Assembly (NCBI GenBank): GCA_900316935.1
Contig: ONEW01000005.1
Span: 720 to 64,719 of the forward strand
Direction of reading: 5' to 3'
DNA length: 64,000 nt
Source: an uncultured Selenomonadales bacterium
GTDB lineage: Bacteria > Bacillota > Negativicutes > Acidaminococcales > Acidaminococcaceae
The translations under genes and the position numbers were made by a program. Under the pieces are notes generated by a model. It was given only the letters and a program-made list of their open reading frames with translations. It made no database searches and was not told the DNA's origin. Each line of letters begins with the position of its first letter. Within the stretch, counting starts at the first letter, position 1. Positions 34,085 to 44,289 of this stretch are shown here, piece after piece.

Positions 34085-34441
34085 ATGAAGAAAATCGCCA
34101 TCATCCGCTGCCACGATGTCAGCATGCGCTGCGGCGCCACGGGCTGCCTGCGGGCGTTCAATGAAAAAGACAAGGCCTTTGCGCCGTACGGTGACGAAGA
34201 GCTGCGGCTCGTCAGCCTCATGACGTGCAACGGCTGCGGCCAGACCGTGGAAAACGATCCGGGCCTGAAAAAGAAGCTGGACCGCCTGATTGAAAAACAG
34301 GTCGATGTGGTTCATCTGAGCCACTGCACGAGCAAAAAGGACAAGGACAATCCCGACAACCGTCATACTTGTCCGTGGATCGTCAAAATCGCCGATTACC
34401 TGAAACAGAACGGCATCCAGGTCGTGGAAGGCACCCACTGA
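34085..34441 (+). CDS. CGGC-domain (predicted metal-binding) protein
   Basis: A 118-residue protein of the CGGC family, named for its Cys-Gly-Gly-Cys-like motif. Here the motif reads TCNGCGQ, with further conserved Cys in MRCGATGCLRAF, LSHCTSKKDK and HTCPWI, giving a probable metal or Fe-S site. It has the family N-terminus KKIAIIRCHD. The ATG follows AGGAGG, and a -10 TATACT is at 34044-34049. It lies immediately before the CobN-like module 1 but behind its own terminator. A redox or metal-handling role is plausible but unproven. Confidence 0.82.
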   Translation: MKKIAIIRCHDVSMRCGATGCLRAFNEKDKAFAPYGDEELRLVSLMTCNGCGQTVENDPGLKKKLDRLIEKQVDVVHLSHCTSKKDKDNPDNRHTCPWIVKIADYLKQNGIQVVEGTH

Positions 34442-34463
34442 GGGCCTGTCCCGAACCACCGGA

Positions 34464-34515
34464 GGAGGGCTGCGCGGAATACAGTTGATACTGCATTCCG
34501 TGACAGTCCTTTTTT
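34464..34515 (+). terminator. Intrinsic terminator after the CGGC gene
   Basis: A hairpin with central arms CGGAAT/ATTCCG and outer partial pairing, then TCCTTTTTTG. Confidence 0.7.
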
Positions 34516-34594
34516 GTGTGCCCGAAACCGGCTGCGGAACAAAAAAATTTTGTATTCTGCCCTTCCATTGCTTAAAATTTATTCCTAAAAGTAT

Positions 34595-34637
34595 TATAAT
34601 ATTAAAGGTATTATAATCTTATTGATATAGAATATCA
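34595..34637 (+). promoter_or_regulatory. Promoter region with Fur-like palindrome upstream of CobN module 1
   Basis: An AT-rich stretch with two TATAAT boxes (34595-34600 and 34612-34617) and, at 34623-34637, TGATATAGAATATCA. This 15-mer matches the Fur-family 7-1-7 consensus TGATAATnATTATCA at 12 of 14 defined positions and is nearly palindromic. It sits about 50 bases before the CobN-like start, where a bound repressor would block transcription. No clear -35. Confidence 0.5.
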
Positions 34638-34686
34638 TTAATAGCCGGGCGGCATCCGGGCGGAGCCGTCGGGAAAGGAGATTTCC

Positions 34687-37600
34687 ATGGAGCTGAAAAT
34701 TATTTACATGACCAACCACGACCGGCGCTACGCCGCCATGCGCAAGGCATGCGGCGAGCTGCAGGAAGAGGGGCGGATATCCGACCTTTGCATCCCGGTC
34801 CTGGCAGAACGCTCCAGCGACTGGAATGCTTCGTGGGAACGCAAGTTCACCGGTGCGTCCCTGGTCATGATCCATTTTATGAAGAATGCCTCGAAGAGTC
34901 CATTCTGGAAGGCCTGCCGGAGCTTTTTGGAGGCTCACGGCATTCCGTACTTCCTGGATTCCGTCGAGGGAGACGCGGCAGAGCACAGTACTGCCATCGA
35001 AACCAGTGTCCTGCATCAGTTCCGCCTGTATTTCCTCTATGGCGGCAACACCAATTACCGGAACGTCTGGCTCTATGCCACGGCCCTCTGCGCCCCCGGG
35101 ACGGCGCAGCCGGAAGCACCGAAGCCTTTTGCCTGGGCCGGCATTTACGACCCGGAGCAGGAAGAGCGCTACACCACTGACGCCGAAGCCTACCGGGCAG
35201 CGCACTGCGCCGCGGACAAACCGGTCGTGGGGCTGCTTTTCTACCGCGACGAATGGATCTGGGGCGATCTGTCGTACCAGGATGCCTTGATCCGGGCCCT
35301 GCAGGCACGGGGCTGCCAGGTCCTGCCTGTTTTTGCCAACAGTTTTCTCGATACATCGGCCGGGATGCCTTCCTTATCCGACGTGTTCGACCAATACTTT
35401 TTCCATAAGGGCAAACCGGTACCGGATGTCCTGATCAATACCATGAAATTTTCCCTCACGGGCAGCGGCCGCATGAACCCGGCGAAGCTCCAGGAGCTCG
35501 GCGTGCCCGTCCTGGATGCGTACACGCTGCTCGTCCCGGAGCAGGATTGGCGGAAGAACCCCGAAGGCCTCAATGCCGTCGAGGAGTCCATTGCCGTAGC
35601 CATGCCGGAACTGGACGGCGTGATTCACGGCGTTCCTGTCGCCGGCAGGGTGCGGGAAGCCGACGGGGCGGTCCACTTTACGCCCTTGCCCGAACGTATC
35701 GAACGGATGGCGGCCAAAGCGGCCAAGTGGGCCCGCCTGCACCGCCTGCCCAACAAAGACAAGAAAATCGCCCTGATTTTCCATAACTATCCTGCCAAAA
35801 ACTCCAATATCGGCAGCGCCTCCGGCCTGGACACGATGGAGAGCGCCATCCGCCTCCTGCGGCGCATGAAGGAAACAGGCTACACGGTGGACTTCATCCC
35901 GCCCGACACGGAAGACCTTGTCCGCCTCATGACTTCCCACGCCACGAACGATATATCGTCCCTGACGGAAGAACAGGCCGAAGCCTGCCAGAAACTGAAA
36001 GCGTCGGATTACCGCGCCTTTTTCGAGAGCCTGGCGCCGGAAGCGCAGGCCAAAATGACGAAACAATGGGGCGAAGCACCGGGCGATGTCATGCTGTCCG
36101 AAGCCGGGGACATCCTCGTACCGGGGACCATGGACGGCAACCTGTTCCTGAGCGTACAGCCGTCGCGCCAGTACGGCATGGACCCTGCCAAAGCGTACCA
36201 TGATCCGTATATTGCGCCGACCCACCAGTACCTGGCCTTCTATTACTGGCTGCGCGAAGTCTGGAAGGCCGACGCCGTCATCCATTTCGGCACCCACGGC
36301 AACCTGGAATGGCTGCCCGGCAAGAGCACGGGCCTGGACGAAGCCAGCTATCCCGACATTGCCCTGGGCGATTTACCGAACATCTACCCGTACCATATGA
36401 CGATCACCGGCGAAGGCATGATTGCCAAGCGCCGCGCCGCAGCCTGCCTGATCGGCTATCTGCCGGCGCCCCTTACGGATGCCGGTGCCTACGACGAAAT
36501 TGCGGAACTGGAAAAGACGCTGGACGAATATGTCCGGCTGAAAGAAGCGGGCAGCGACGTGTCCGACATGAATCAGTCCATCCTGGACCTGGTGCGGAAA
36601 GCCAAACTGGAGCAGGATGTCCCCTACGACGCTTCCCGGCCCTTTGAAGAGTATACGGCCTCGCTCCATGACTATATCGAGGAATTGAAAGACAGCGAAG
36701 TCCACGCCGGACTGCATATCCTGGGCCAGCCTCCCGAAGGGACCCTGCTCACGGACAGCATCCTGCAGCTGCTGCGCCTTTCCAACGGCGACGTGGATTC
36801 CATTTACGAATTGTGGGCTGCCAAATACGGCACCACGCCGGACTGGATTCAGAGCCACGCGGCGGAAATCATGCCCTGCGGGATGACCGGCGGCGCCCTG
36901 ATGGACCAGATCCGCCGCGAAACGCGGAAAGTCATTGCCACCTTGCAGGAAGGCGGCTTTACGGAAGAAGCCCTCGCAACAGCCCTCGCCCTGCCGGAGC
37001 TGCAGGCGGCCGACCCCGTGTCCGCCCCGCTGCCGGATGGCTGGACCGCCAAAGCCGAAGCCTTGCTGCGCTTTGTGAACACCGAAGTATACCCGCGTCT
37101 GGCGCGTACGACCGAGGAAATGGACCACACGCTGGACGCCCTCTCCGGACGCTTCGTGCCGCCCGGACCTTCGGGTTCCCCCAACGCCGGCGGGGTCCGT
37201 CTCCTGCCGTCGGGGCGCAATTTCTACGGGGTCGATCCCCGCGCCCTGCCCTCGCCGACAGGCTGGAAACTGGGTGTCCGCCTGGCGGACAAGATGGTGG
37301 AAAAGTTCATCGCCACCCAGGGCCAGTATCCGGAAAACATCGGCATGGTCCTCTGGTCCGGCCCGAATATGCGCTCCTCCGGCCAGGACATCGCCGAATT
37401 CCTGTACCTGCTCGGCGTGCGTCCGGTCTGGCAGAAAGGCAGTCTCCATGTGCGCGGCCTGGAAATCATTCCCCTGTCGGAGCTGAAACGTCCCCGCATC
37501 GACGTGACAGGCCGTATCAGCGGCCTCTTCCGGGATACGCTGCCCCAGCTGGCCGAGCTGATGGACAAGGCCGTCCTGCTGGCAGCCTCGCAGGAAGAGG

Positions 37601-38430
37601 CACCGGAAGACAATTTCGTCCGCAAACATATCCAGGAAGACACACAGCTGCTGGAAGACAAAGGCGTGTCGGCAGACGACGCCTGGCGGAGCGCGGCCTA
37701 CCGGATTTTCGGCAACGCACCCGGTACCTACGGCGCCGGCGTCAATACCGTCCTCGATTCCCACAACTGGGAAACCCAGGACGACCTGGCGAAGGTCTAT
37801 GTCCGCTGGGGCGGCCATGTCTTCGGCGGCGGAACCCGCGGGGAATTCCATCCGGAACTGTTCCAGCGCCGTCTGGCCCAGCTGGACCTGACCATCAAAA
37901 ACGAAGAAAACCATGAAAGCAACATTCTGAGTTCCGATGACTACAACGCATTTCACGGCGGCATGATTTCCGCCGTCAAGAGCCTGGGCGGCAAAACGCC
38001 GCAGTCCTACGTAGGCGACAGCAGCAACCGCTCGGCCGTCGGCGTCCGGACCGTGCAGGAGGAAATGCGCCGTGTCTTCCACGCGGAATCCATGAACCCG
38101 AAATATATCGAAGGCCTCATGAAACACGGCTACAAGGGTGCGACGGATCTGGCCAACCGCCTCTCCATCAGCTTCCAGTGGGATGCGACAAGCGATGTCA
38201 TGGACGATTCCATGTACGAGCAGTACGCCCAGAAATACGCCCTGGATCCGAAGATGCAGCAATGGATGAAGAAAGTCAATCCCTGGGCACTGCAGAGCAT
38301 TGCCGAAACACTGTTGGAGGCCGACCAGCGCCAGATGTGGAACGCCAATGACGAAACGAAAGACGAGCTGCAGCAATTGTATCTGTCCGTAGAAGGAGAA
38401 TTGGAAGATGACGGCGATGACGACGAATAA
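34687..38430 (+). CDS. CobN/BchH-family chelatase large subunit, copy 1
   Basis: A 1247-residue member of the CobN/ChlH/BchH family: the large tetrapyrrole-binding subunit of ATP-dependent metal chelatases. Family segments include KIALIFHNYPAKNSNIGSAS, VIHFGTHGNLEWLPGKSTG (the conserved GTHG..E..PGK with its His, near residue 530), PLPEG-like YHDPYIAPTHQYLAFYYWLR, FYGVDPRALPSPTGWKLG and the C-terminal FQWDATSDVMDDSMYEQY. Full CobN length. It starts at ATG behind AAGGAG and overlaps the radical SAM gene by 23 bases. Canonical CobN inserts cobalt; the related Bacteroidetes HmuS has been reported to remove iron from heme. The Fur-like site upstream favours an iron/heme role for this copy, by inference. 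Confidence 0.9.
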   Translation: MELKIIYMTNHDRRYAAMRKACGELQEEGRISDLCIPVLAERSSDWNASWERKFTGASLVMIHFMKNASKSPFWKACRSFLEAHGIPYFLDSVEGDAAEHSTAIETSVLHQFRLYFLYGGNTNYRNVWLYATALCAPGTAQPEAPKPFAWAGIYDPEQEERYTTDAEAYRAAHCAADKPVVGLLFYRDEWIWGDLSYQDALIRALQARGCQVLPVFANSFLDTSAGMPSLSDVFDQYFFHKGKPVPDVLINTMKFSLTGSGRMNPAKLQELGVPVLDAYTLLVPEQDWRKNPEGLNAVEESIAVAMPELDGVIHGVPVAGRVREADGAVHFTPLPERIERMAAKAAKWARLHRLPNKDKKIALIFHNYPAKNSNIGSASGLDTMESAIRLLRRMKETGYTVDFIPPDTEDLVRLMTSHATNDISSLTEEQAEACQKLKASDYRAFFESLAPEAQAKMTKQWGEAPGDVMLSEAGDILVPGTMDGNLFLSVQPSRQYGMDPAKAYHDPYIAPTHQYLAFYYWLREVWKADAVIHFGTHGNLEWLPGKSTGLDEASYPDIALGDLPNIYPYHMTITGEGMIAKRRAAACLIGYLPAPLTDAGAYDEIAELEKTLDEYVRLKEAGSDVSDMNQSILDLVRKAKLEQDVPYDASRPFEEYTASLHDYIEELKDSEVHAGLHILGQPPEGTLLTDSILQLLRLSNGDVDSIYELWAAKYGTTPDWIQSHAAEIMPCGMTGGALMDQIRRETRKVIATLQEGGFTEEALATALALPELQAADPVSAPLPDGWTAKAEALLRFVNTEVYPRLARTTEEMDHTLDALSGRFVPPGPSGSPNAGGVRLLPSGRNFYGVDPRALPSPTGWKLGVRLADKMVEKFIATQGQYPENIGMVLWSGPNMRSSGQDIAEFLYLLGVRPVWQKGSLHVRGLEIIPLSELKRPRIDVTGRISGLFRDTLPQLAELMDKAVLLAASQEEAPEDNFVRKHIQEDTQLLEDKGVSADDAWRSAAYRIFGNAPGTYGAGVNTVLDSHNWETQDDLAKVYVRWGGHVFGGGTRGEFHPELFQRRLAQLDLTIKNEENHESNILSSDDYNAFHGGMISAVKSLGGKTPQSYVGDSSNRSAVGVRTVQEEMRRVFHAESMNPKYIEGLMKHGYKGATDLANRLSISFQWDATSDVMDDSMYEQYAQKYALDPKMQQWMKKVNPWALQSIAETLLEADQRQMWNANDETKDELQQLYLSVEGELEDDGDDDE

Positions 38431-39508
38431 ACCGCCGCTGCAGGAAACAGGCCTGCCCCCTGTCCGCATGCTGGTCCTGACCCTGACGGGCCGCTGCAAT
38501 TTCGCCTGCCGGTATTGCTACGCCGCCTCCGTGGCTGCCGAAGACATGGACGAGGACACGGCGGTGGCCGCCGTCCACCTGGCCGGACGCGGGAGAAAGC
38601 GTTTCCTGCTGCAGTTTTCCGGAGGAGAACCGCTGCTGTGCTTCCCCTTGATTCAGAAGCTGATCCGCGTCGTGGAAGAAAATCACTACGACGCCCAAAT
38701 GCAGCTGCAGACCAACGGGTCCCTGCTTACTCCGGAAATCGGACGTTATCTGTTTGACCACCAGGTCGGCCTCGGCCTTTCCTGCGACGGGCGCCCCGCC
38801 CTCATGGACCGCATGCGCGCGGCCAGGGACGGCTCTTCTTCGTCCCGCCTGACGGCCGCCGCGGCGCGGAACCTGGCCGCCCAGGGTATCGGCACGGGGC
38901 TGACCTGCGTTGTGACGGCAGACTCCGTCGAAGAGCTGCCGGGCATTGCGGACATGGCCCACTTTTACGGGAATGTGCATCAGGTCGGCTTCGACATCCT
39001 GCGGGAACAAGGCCGGGGCGCCGGCATGAAGGCGCCGACGGCGGAAGCCATGACGCGGGCCCTGGAAAAGACCTATGCCCGCATGGAAGCACTGGAAAAG
39101 GCAACAGGCCGAAAGGTTCATTTTACGCAGGAAGACCGGGTGCGCCGGCTGGCGCAGACGGGACAGCACGACTTTCCCCAGTGTTACGCCATGCACGGCG
39201 AAGCGGCCTTCGTCGACGTTCACGGCGACATCTACGCCTGTTCGTCCCTGGTCGGGCGTCCGGAATACCGCCTCGGCAATGTACGGACCGGACGGGAGCC
39301 GGAAAAAGTACGGGCCGTGGCGCGGCGGATTCAGGAGGCCATGGCGGAGTGCCGCCACTGTCCTTACTTTCCCCTCTGCGGCGGCGGATGTTTTTCCCGC
39401 TGGCTCCGAAAGGACGGCGTTGTACGCCGGGTTGACGCAGAATGCGCCATGAAACAGTTCTTCATTAAAAAATATAAAGAGCATCACAAGGAGGAATTTT
39501 CCAAATGA
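38408..39508 (+). CDS. SPASM-domain radical SAM enzyme in chelatase module 1
   Basis: A 366-residue radical SAM protein. The SAM cluster motif is C30-x3-C34-x2-C37 ([15 protein letters not shown]), followed by FSGGEPLL. The C-terminal SPASM domain has a complete ligand set for auxiliary 4Fe-4S clusters: C259, C278, C315-x2-C318-x5-C324-x3-C328 and C346. SPASM enzymes usually modify peptides or proteins but some act on small molecules. Translation is coupled on both sides: it overlaps the CobN-like gene by 23 bases and the ChlI-like gene by ATGA. It has no counterpart in module 2. It may modify the tetrapyrrole or a chelatase subunit; the reaction is unknown. Confidence 0.9.
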   Translation: MTAMTTNKPPLQETGLPPVRMLVLTLTGRCNFACRYCYAASVAAEDMDEDTAVAAVHLAGRGRKRFLLQFSGGEPLLCFPLIQKLIRVVEENHYDAQMQLQTNGSLLTPEIGRYLFDHQVGLGLSCDGRPALMDRMRAARDGSSSSRLTAAAARNLAAQGIGTGLTCVVTADSVEELPGIADMAHFYGNVHQVGFDILREQGRGAGMKAPTAEAMTRALEKTYARMEALEKATGRKVHFTQEDRVRRLAQTGQHDFPQCYAMHGEAAFVDVHGDIYACSSLVGRPEYRLGNVRTGREPEKVRAVARRIQEAMAECRHCPYFPLCGGGCFSRWLRKDGVVRRVDAECAMKQFFIKKYKEHHKEEFSK

Positions 39509-40533
39509 AAAGACAAGGTACCTTTCCCTTCACGGCCATTATCGGCCAGGACACGATGAAAAAAGCCCTGGTGCTGAACGTCGTCAATCCGAAACTCGGC
39601 GGCGTCCTGATCCAGGGGGAAAAAGGAACCGCAAAATCGACGGCCGTCCGCGCCCTGGCAGATCTGCTGCCGCCGCGCAGATGCATCAAGGGCTGCCGGT
39701 TCCATTGCGACCCCGATGACAGAGCAAACTGGTGTGACGAATGCCAGGAAAAATACGCGACGGAAGAACCGCCGGTGGAACTGCTGCCCATGAAAGTGGT
39801 CGAACTGCCCGTCAGCGCCACGGAAGACCGCGTCGTCGGAACCCTGGACATCGAAACCGCCATCCGCGAAGGCAAACGTTCCTTCGAAACGGGTATTCTG
39901 GCTGACGCCAACCGCAACATCCTTTACGTAGATGAAATCAATCTGCTCGACGACCATGTGGTCGATGTCCTGCTCGACTCCGCCGCCATGGGCATCAACA
40001 CGGTGGAACGCGAAGGCATTTCCTACTCCCATCCGGCGCGCTTCTCCCTGGTCGGCACCATGAACCCGGAAGAAGGGGACATCCGCCCGCAGCTTCTCGA
40101 CCGCTTTGCCTTGTCCGTCAAGGTCGCCGGCGAACAGGATCCGGAACGGCGCGCGGAAATCATCAAACGCCGCCTCGCCTATGAAGCAGATCCGGAACCG
40201 TTCCTGGAAAGCTGGAAGGACGAACAGGCCAAGGAAGTCCGCCGCATCGAACGGGCCCGGAAACTGCTCTCCGAAGTGACCTGCTCCAACGATATGCTCC
40301 TGCTGGCCGCGAAAATTTCCATCACCCTGGGCGTCGACGGACACCGTGCCGACATCACCCTGATCAAGACGGCCGAAACCATCGCCGCCGTTGCCGGCCA
40401 CACGGAAGTCACGAAAGAGGATATCCGGGAAGCCTCCAGACTGGCATTGCCGCACCGTATGAGACGCCGTCCGTTCGAAGAACAGAATCTGGACTGGACG
40501 GAAGTCGACGAGGTCATTGACGATGAAGCGTAA
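39505..40533 (+). CDS. ChlI/BchI-like AAA+ chelatase subunit, copy 1
   Basis: A 342-residue AAA+ ATPase of the magnesium/cobalt-chelatase small-subunit family. Walker A is [14 protein letters not shown] (about 38-51), Walker B is [13 protein letters not shown], sensor region [18 protein letters not shown], and the C-terminal lid ends [15 protein letters not shown] Cys cluster [11 protein letters not shown]...WCDEC between Walker A and B is characteristic of ChlI proteins that work with CobN-like partners and may bind metal. It forms a ring with the ChlD-like protein and powers the CobN-like subunit. It overlaps both neighbours, indicating translational coupling. About 340-residue paralog in module 2. 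Confidence 0.93.
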   Translation: MKRQGTFPFTAIIGQDTMKKALVLNVVNPKLGGVLIQGEKGTAKSTAVRALADLLPPRRCIKGCRFHCDPDDRANWCDECQEKYATEEPPVELLPMKVVELPVSATEDRVVGTLDIETAIREGKRSFETGILADANRNILYVDEINLLDDHVVDVLLDSAAMGINTVEREGISYSHPARFSLVGTMNPEEGDIRPQLLDRFALSVKVAGEQDPERRAEIIKRRLAYEADPEPFLESWKDEQAKEVRRIERARKLLSEVTCSNDMLLLAAKISITLGVDGHRADITLIKTAETIAAVAGHTEVTKEDIREASRLALPHRMRRRPFEEQNLDWTEVDEVIDDEA

Positions 40534-42448
40534 TCTCTTCCCCTTTGCCGCTGTCTGTGGCATGGAAAAGCCCAAAGAAGCCATTCTCCTGACACTGGTC
40601 AATCCTTTTGCCGGCGGCCTGCTGCTGTCCGGTGAAAAAGGGACCGGCAAATCGACCCTCGTCCGCAGCGCCCGCGAACTGCTCGCCGACGCGCCGTGGA
40701 TCGAAGTCCCCATCAGTATCACGGAAGACCGGCTCTTTGGTTCCATCGACACAGAAGAGGCGATCCGCAGCGGACACAAGAAACTCCTTCCCGGATTGAT
40801 TGACGAGGCAGATCAGGGGCTGCTTTATATGGACGATGTGAATTTACTGCGCGACGACCTTCTCTCGGCGGTGCTGAACATTCGGGAAGCCGGCGGGTAC
40901 CGGCTGGAGCGGGACGGCCTCTCGGAACAGCGGGATGCTTCCTTTACGGTCCTGGCCGTCATGAATCCCGACAGCGGCACCCTGCCGGCCTCTTCCCTGG
41001 ACCGGTTCGGCCTGTTCGCCCAGACAGAAGCCGCGCAGGACGATGCGACCCGCCTGGAAATCATCCGCCGCGTCCTCGCCTTTGAAAAAGACGGCCTGGC
41101 CTTCCGGTTCCAATGGGCCGGAGAAACGGCGAAACTGCAGGCACAGGTGCAGCAGGCACGGCGCGTGCTGCCTACGGTCACCGTCTCCCCTGCCATGATG
41201 CAGCTGGCTGCCGTCTATACCTTGAAAGCCCACGTGGCCGGTCACCGGGCCGATATTTACCTGATTGAGGCGGCCCGGGCGGAAGCGGCCCTCGCCGGCC
41301 GTTCTTACGTGCTGCCCAAGGACCTGGAAAAGGCGGCGGAATTCGTGCTGCCCCACCGTATGCGGAAAGCCGAAGAACAGCCGCCCCAACCGGAGGAACA
41401 GCCGCAGGAAGAACCGCCGGAAAACCAGGAGCAGGACCGGCAGACTCCGGACAACCAGCAAGAGTCTCCCGACGACAATGACTTTGCCCGCCCGCCGCAG
41501 GAAGAACCGCCGCAAATCGACACGGAAGACCACGAAGGAAACGACAGCACGGATGCGGACCACTCCGGCATGGCGAACCCCCAGGGTGCCAGCCGGGAGC
41601 GCATCGACGCTGCCGACCTGCGCGTGCATATGCCGCCCATGTGGATCGAACCCGCCAAAACCCGTAAACCGAAAAAAGGCAGCGGCAAACGCAGCCTGAC
41701 GATTACGGACCTGTCCCAGGGCCGCTACGTGCGGGCAGAAATTCCAAAAGCCAAAACCACGGACATCGCCTTCGACGCCACGCTGCGCGCTGCCGCACCC
41801 TACCAGAAAGCCCGGCCTTCCAACGGCTGTGCCGTCGTAATCCGCAAAGAGGACGTGCGCGGCAAGATCCGCGAAAAACGGACCGGCAACATTTTCCTCT
41901 TCGTCGTCGACGCCAGCGGCTCCATGGGGGCCCGCGAACGGATGAAGACCGTCAAGGGCGTCATCTTCAAAATCCTGCTCGACGCCTACCAGAAACGGGA
42001 CCGCGTCGGCATGATCGCGTTCCGGAAAAACCGGGCCGAAGTCCTGCTGCCGGTTACGCGCAGTGTCGACTTTGCCCAGAAAAAGCTGGCCGCCATGCCG
42101 ACAGGCGGCAAAACGCCCCTGGCCAAAGGCCTGCTCAAAACGGAAGATCTGCTCGACATGCTCTACCGCCAGGACCCGAACCAGGATCCCGTCGTCATTT
42201 TGATTACGGACGGACGGGCCACGCGTCCTTTGAACAAGGATACCGACCCGGTCCGTGACGCGATGGAGGAAGCGAAACGCATCGGCCGCCGGAAACTGCC
42301 CGTGGCGGTCATCGACACGGAATCGGGCTTCGTAAAGCTCGGCCTCGCGAAAAAGATGGCGAAGGCCATGGGCGCCTCCTACTACCGCGTCGACAAAATT
42401 TCCGAAGACCAGCTCCTCCACATCTGGAGGACCACGGCCGGCGAATAA
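40523..42448 (+). CDS. ChlD/BchD-like AAA+ and VWA chelatase subunit, copy 1
   Basis: A 641-residue chelatase subunit with an AAA+ domain (Walker [10 protein letters not shown] near residue 36; intact, unlike many ChlD proteins), a Pro/Glu/Gln/Asp-rich linker at about 282-345, a ChlD-type middle part ([18 protein letters not shown]) and a C-terminal VWA domain with the MIDAS motif [12 protein letters not shown] near residue 460. The chosen ATG is behind GAGG and overlaps the ChlI-like gene by 11 bases. ChlD bridges the ATPase ring to the large chelatase subunit through its VWA domain. Last gene of module 1. Confidence 0.92.
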   Translation: MKRNLFPFAAVCGMEKPKEAILLTLVNPFAGGLLLSGEKGTGKSTLVRSARELLADAPWIEVPISITEDRLFGSIDTEEAIRSGHKKLLPGLIDEADQGLLYMDDVNLLRDDLLSAVLNIREAGGYRLERDGLSEQRDASFTVLAVMNPDSGTLPASSLDRFGLFAQTEAAQDDATRLEIIRRVLAFEKDGLAFRFQWAGETAKLQAQVQQARRVLPTVTVSPAMMQLAAVYTLKAHVAGHRADIYLIEAARAEAALAGRSYVLPKDLEKAAEFVLPHRMRKAEEQPPQPEEQPQEEPPENQEQDRQTPDNQQESPDDNDFARPPQEEPPQIDTEDHEGNDSTDADHSGMANPQGASRERIDAADLRVHMPPMWIEPAKTRKPKKGSGKRSLTITDLSQGRYVRAEIPKAKTTDIAFDATLRAAAPYQKARPSNGCAVVIRKEDVRGKIREKRTGNIFLFVVDASGSMGARERMKTVKGVIFKILLDAYQKRDRVGMIAFRKNRAEVLLPVTRSVDFAQKKLAAMPTGGKTPLAKGLLKTEDLLDMLYRQDPNQDPVVILITDGRATRPLNKDTDPVRDAMEEAKRIGRRKLPVAVIDTESGFVKLGLAKKMAKAMGASYYRVDKISEDQLLHIWRTTAGE

Positions 42449-42467
42449 GAAAAAAGGCAAAAATTAT

Positions 42468-42510
42468 ATCCTCTTTGCCGGGTTTGACCCGGTAAGGAGG
42501 ATTTTTTTCG
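42468..42510. terminator. Terminator between the two convergent chelatase operons
   Basis: A hairpin with outer TATCCTC/GGAGGAT and inner GCCGGGT/ACCCGGT arms and a T-run on the + side. It separates the tail of module 1 from the ABC exporter gene at the tail of module 2. Confidence 0.8.
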
Positions 42511-42531
42511 TGCGCTATCCGGTTGCTGGAA

Positions 42532-44250
42532 CTATCTTCCTTCCCCTTTCCGGTACAGCCGGAAATAAGGCCCGTGCCGGGCCAGCAGGTTTTCGTGTGT
42601 ACCCTCTTCGACAATCCGGCCGTTTTCCAGCACAATGATGCGGTCGGCATTCCGGATGGTGGACAGGCGGTGGGCAATGACAATCATCGTACGGTCTTCG
42701 GACAAGCGCTCCAGAGACGCCTGTATTTCCGTTTCCGTCTCATTGTCCAGGGACGAGGTCGCTTCGTCCAGCACCACGATAGGAGGATTTTTCAAGAACA
42801 CGCGGGCAATGGCGATACGCTGCCGCTGCCCGCCGGATAGGCGCACGCCCCGTTCCCCGATTTCCGTATCCAGGCCCCGGGGCAGCCGGTCAATGAATGC
42901 CAGCGCCGATGCCTCTTCCGCCGCACTGCGAATTTCCATCTCCGTTGCCCCGGGCCGCCCGAATTCGATGTTGTGGCGCACCGAATCCGAAAAAAGGAAC
43001 ACATCCTGCTGAACCAACCCTATCTGGGAACGCAGCGAATCCCGCCGGTACAGGCGGATATCTTTCCCGTCCAGCAGGATCCGCCCTTTCTGCGGCTCGT
43101 AAAACCGCAGCAGCAGGCTGGCAATCGTCGTTTTACCGGCTCCCGTCGCTCCCACGATGGCCACGGTCTCCCCGGCCCGGACAGAAAAGGACAGGTCCTG
43201 TAAGATGTCCCGGCCCGGTATGTAGGCAAATGTCACACGGTCGAAAACAATATCGCCCCTGGCCTTGCCGCGCATCCGGACGGCAGCGTAATCCTGTTCC
43301 TCCGGCAGTTGAATGATTTCGTAAAACCGCCGGAACCCGGCCATGCCCCGCTGGTACATTTCGGTAAAGACCGTGAGACGCAGCAGCGGCCGCATAAACA
43401 GGTTGACATAGAGCAGAAAAGCGACGAAATCGCTCACGCCGATTTCCCCGTCGGAAACCATGACGCCGCCAAGGGCCAGGACCGCCAAATTCGCAAAGTT
43501 CGTAAAAAAGTTGATGCTCGCGGAAAAATAGCCAAGAATTTTGAACGAAGCCTGACGCGTCGCCATTACTTCCGCGTTTTTCCGCATAATTCGGGTCAAA
43601 TCCAGTTTTTCATTGGAAAAGGCTTTCGTCAGCCGGATGCCGCTCAGGCTTTCCGTCGCCTGGGCCGTCAACTCCCCGTTCTTGACACGGCTGGCAGAAA
43701 AAGCCCGTTTCATGCGGTGATTCACCACAACGGTATGCACCGTCTTAAAGACCAGCAGAAAGGCAACCAGCAGCCCGAGTTTCAGGTTCATGCGGAACAG
43801 AATGACGATGGTGCCTGCCATCGTGATAAGGCAGACAATGACATCGTTCGGCCCCTTAAAGGTGAGTTCGCTGACTTCCGCCAAATCTGCGGTAAACCGT
43901 GATAACAGCTGCCCCACTTTGTTGTTGTCAAAAAAGGAGACTGGCATGGCCTCGAGGTGGGAAAACAGCTCCTGCCGCATGTCGCGTTCCACGCGGATGC
44001 TCATGATATGCCCGTAGTAGTTGATGGCAAACAGCAACCCGCTGTTCACCACGTAGAGCGCGAACAGCAGGGCGGACCAGCGCAGAATGGCACGTACATG
44101 GTGCGCCGGCAGTTCCGTGTTCAGAATATAGCGGACCACGGAAGGAAATATCAGGTCCAGTCCCGATGTCACGATGGATCCCGTCACGACAAATAGGACG
44201 ATTTTCCAATAAGGACGGTAATAACTTAGAAATTTTCGGAGCATCTTCAT
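42532..44250 (-). CDS. ABC exporter (fused permease-ATPase, MsbA/LmrA type)
   Basis: A 572-residue half-transporter: six TM segments (about residues 15-320), then an ABC ATPase domain with Walker A VGATGAGKTTIASLL, Q-loop LVQQDVFLFSDS, signature LSGGQRQRIAIARVF, Walker B PPIVVLDEATSSLD and H-loop VIAHRLSTI. It works as a homodimer exporting a lipid-like or hydrophobic compound. It is the last gene of the MerR-controlled module 2 operon, about 39 bases after the ChlD-like gene with no terminator between, so it may export a tetrapyrrole product or toxic intermediate; this is inferred from position. ATG chosen; a TTG three codons upstream is possible. Confidence 0.92.
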   Translation of the reverse strand: MKMLRKFLSYYRPYWKIVLFVVTGSIVTSGLDLIFPSVVRYILNTELPAHHVRAILRWSALLFALYVVNSGLLFAINYYGHIMSIRVERDMRQELFSHLEAMPVSFFDNNKVGQLLSRFTADLAEVSELTFKGPNDVIVCLITMAGTIVILFRMNLKLGLLVAFLLVFKTVHTVVVNHRMKRAFSASRVKNGELTAQATESLSGIRLTKAFSNEKLDLTRIMRKNAEVMATRQASFKILGYFSASINFFTNFANLAVLALGGVMVSDGEIGVSDFVAFLLYVNLFMRPLLRLTVFTEMYQRGMAGFRRFYEIIQLPEEQDYAAVRMRGKARGDIVFDRVTFAYIPGRDILQDLSFSVRAGETVAIVGATGAGKTTIASLLLRFYEPQKGRILLDGKDIRLYRRDSLRSQIGLVQQDVFLFSDSVRHNIEFGRPGATEMEIRSAAEEASALAFIDRLPRGLDTEIGERGVRLSGGQRQRIAIARVFLKNPPIVVLDEATSSLDNETETEIQASLERLSEDRTMIVIAHRLSTIRNADRIIVLENGRIVEEGTHENLLARHGPYFRLYRKGEGR

Positions 44251-44289
44251 ATCATACAAGTTCCTTCCGGCATTTCGCCATTCTATAAT

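Noticed and set aside
36373-38499. Long - strand frame opposite the module 1 CobN-like gene
   Set aside because: Shadow of the CobN-like coding sequence; no ribosome site and no recognisable protein features.
40517-40533. TTG start for the module 1 ChlD-like gene
   Set aside because: An ATG two codons later has better spacing to GAGG and matches the start of the paralog in module 2.
42532-44250. ABC exporter as a multidrug resistance gene unrelated to its neighbours
   Set aside because: It cannot be excluded, but it follows the ChlD-like gene by about 39 bases on the same strand with no terminator, so operon membership was preferred.
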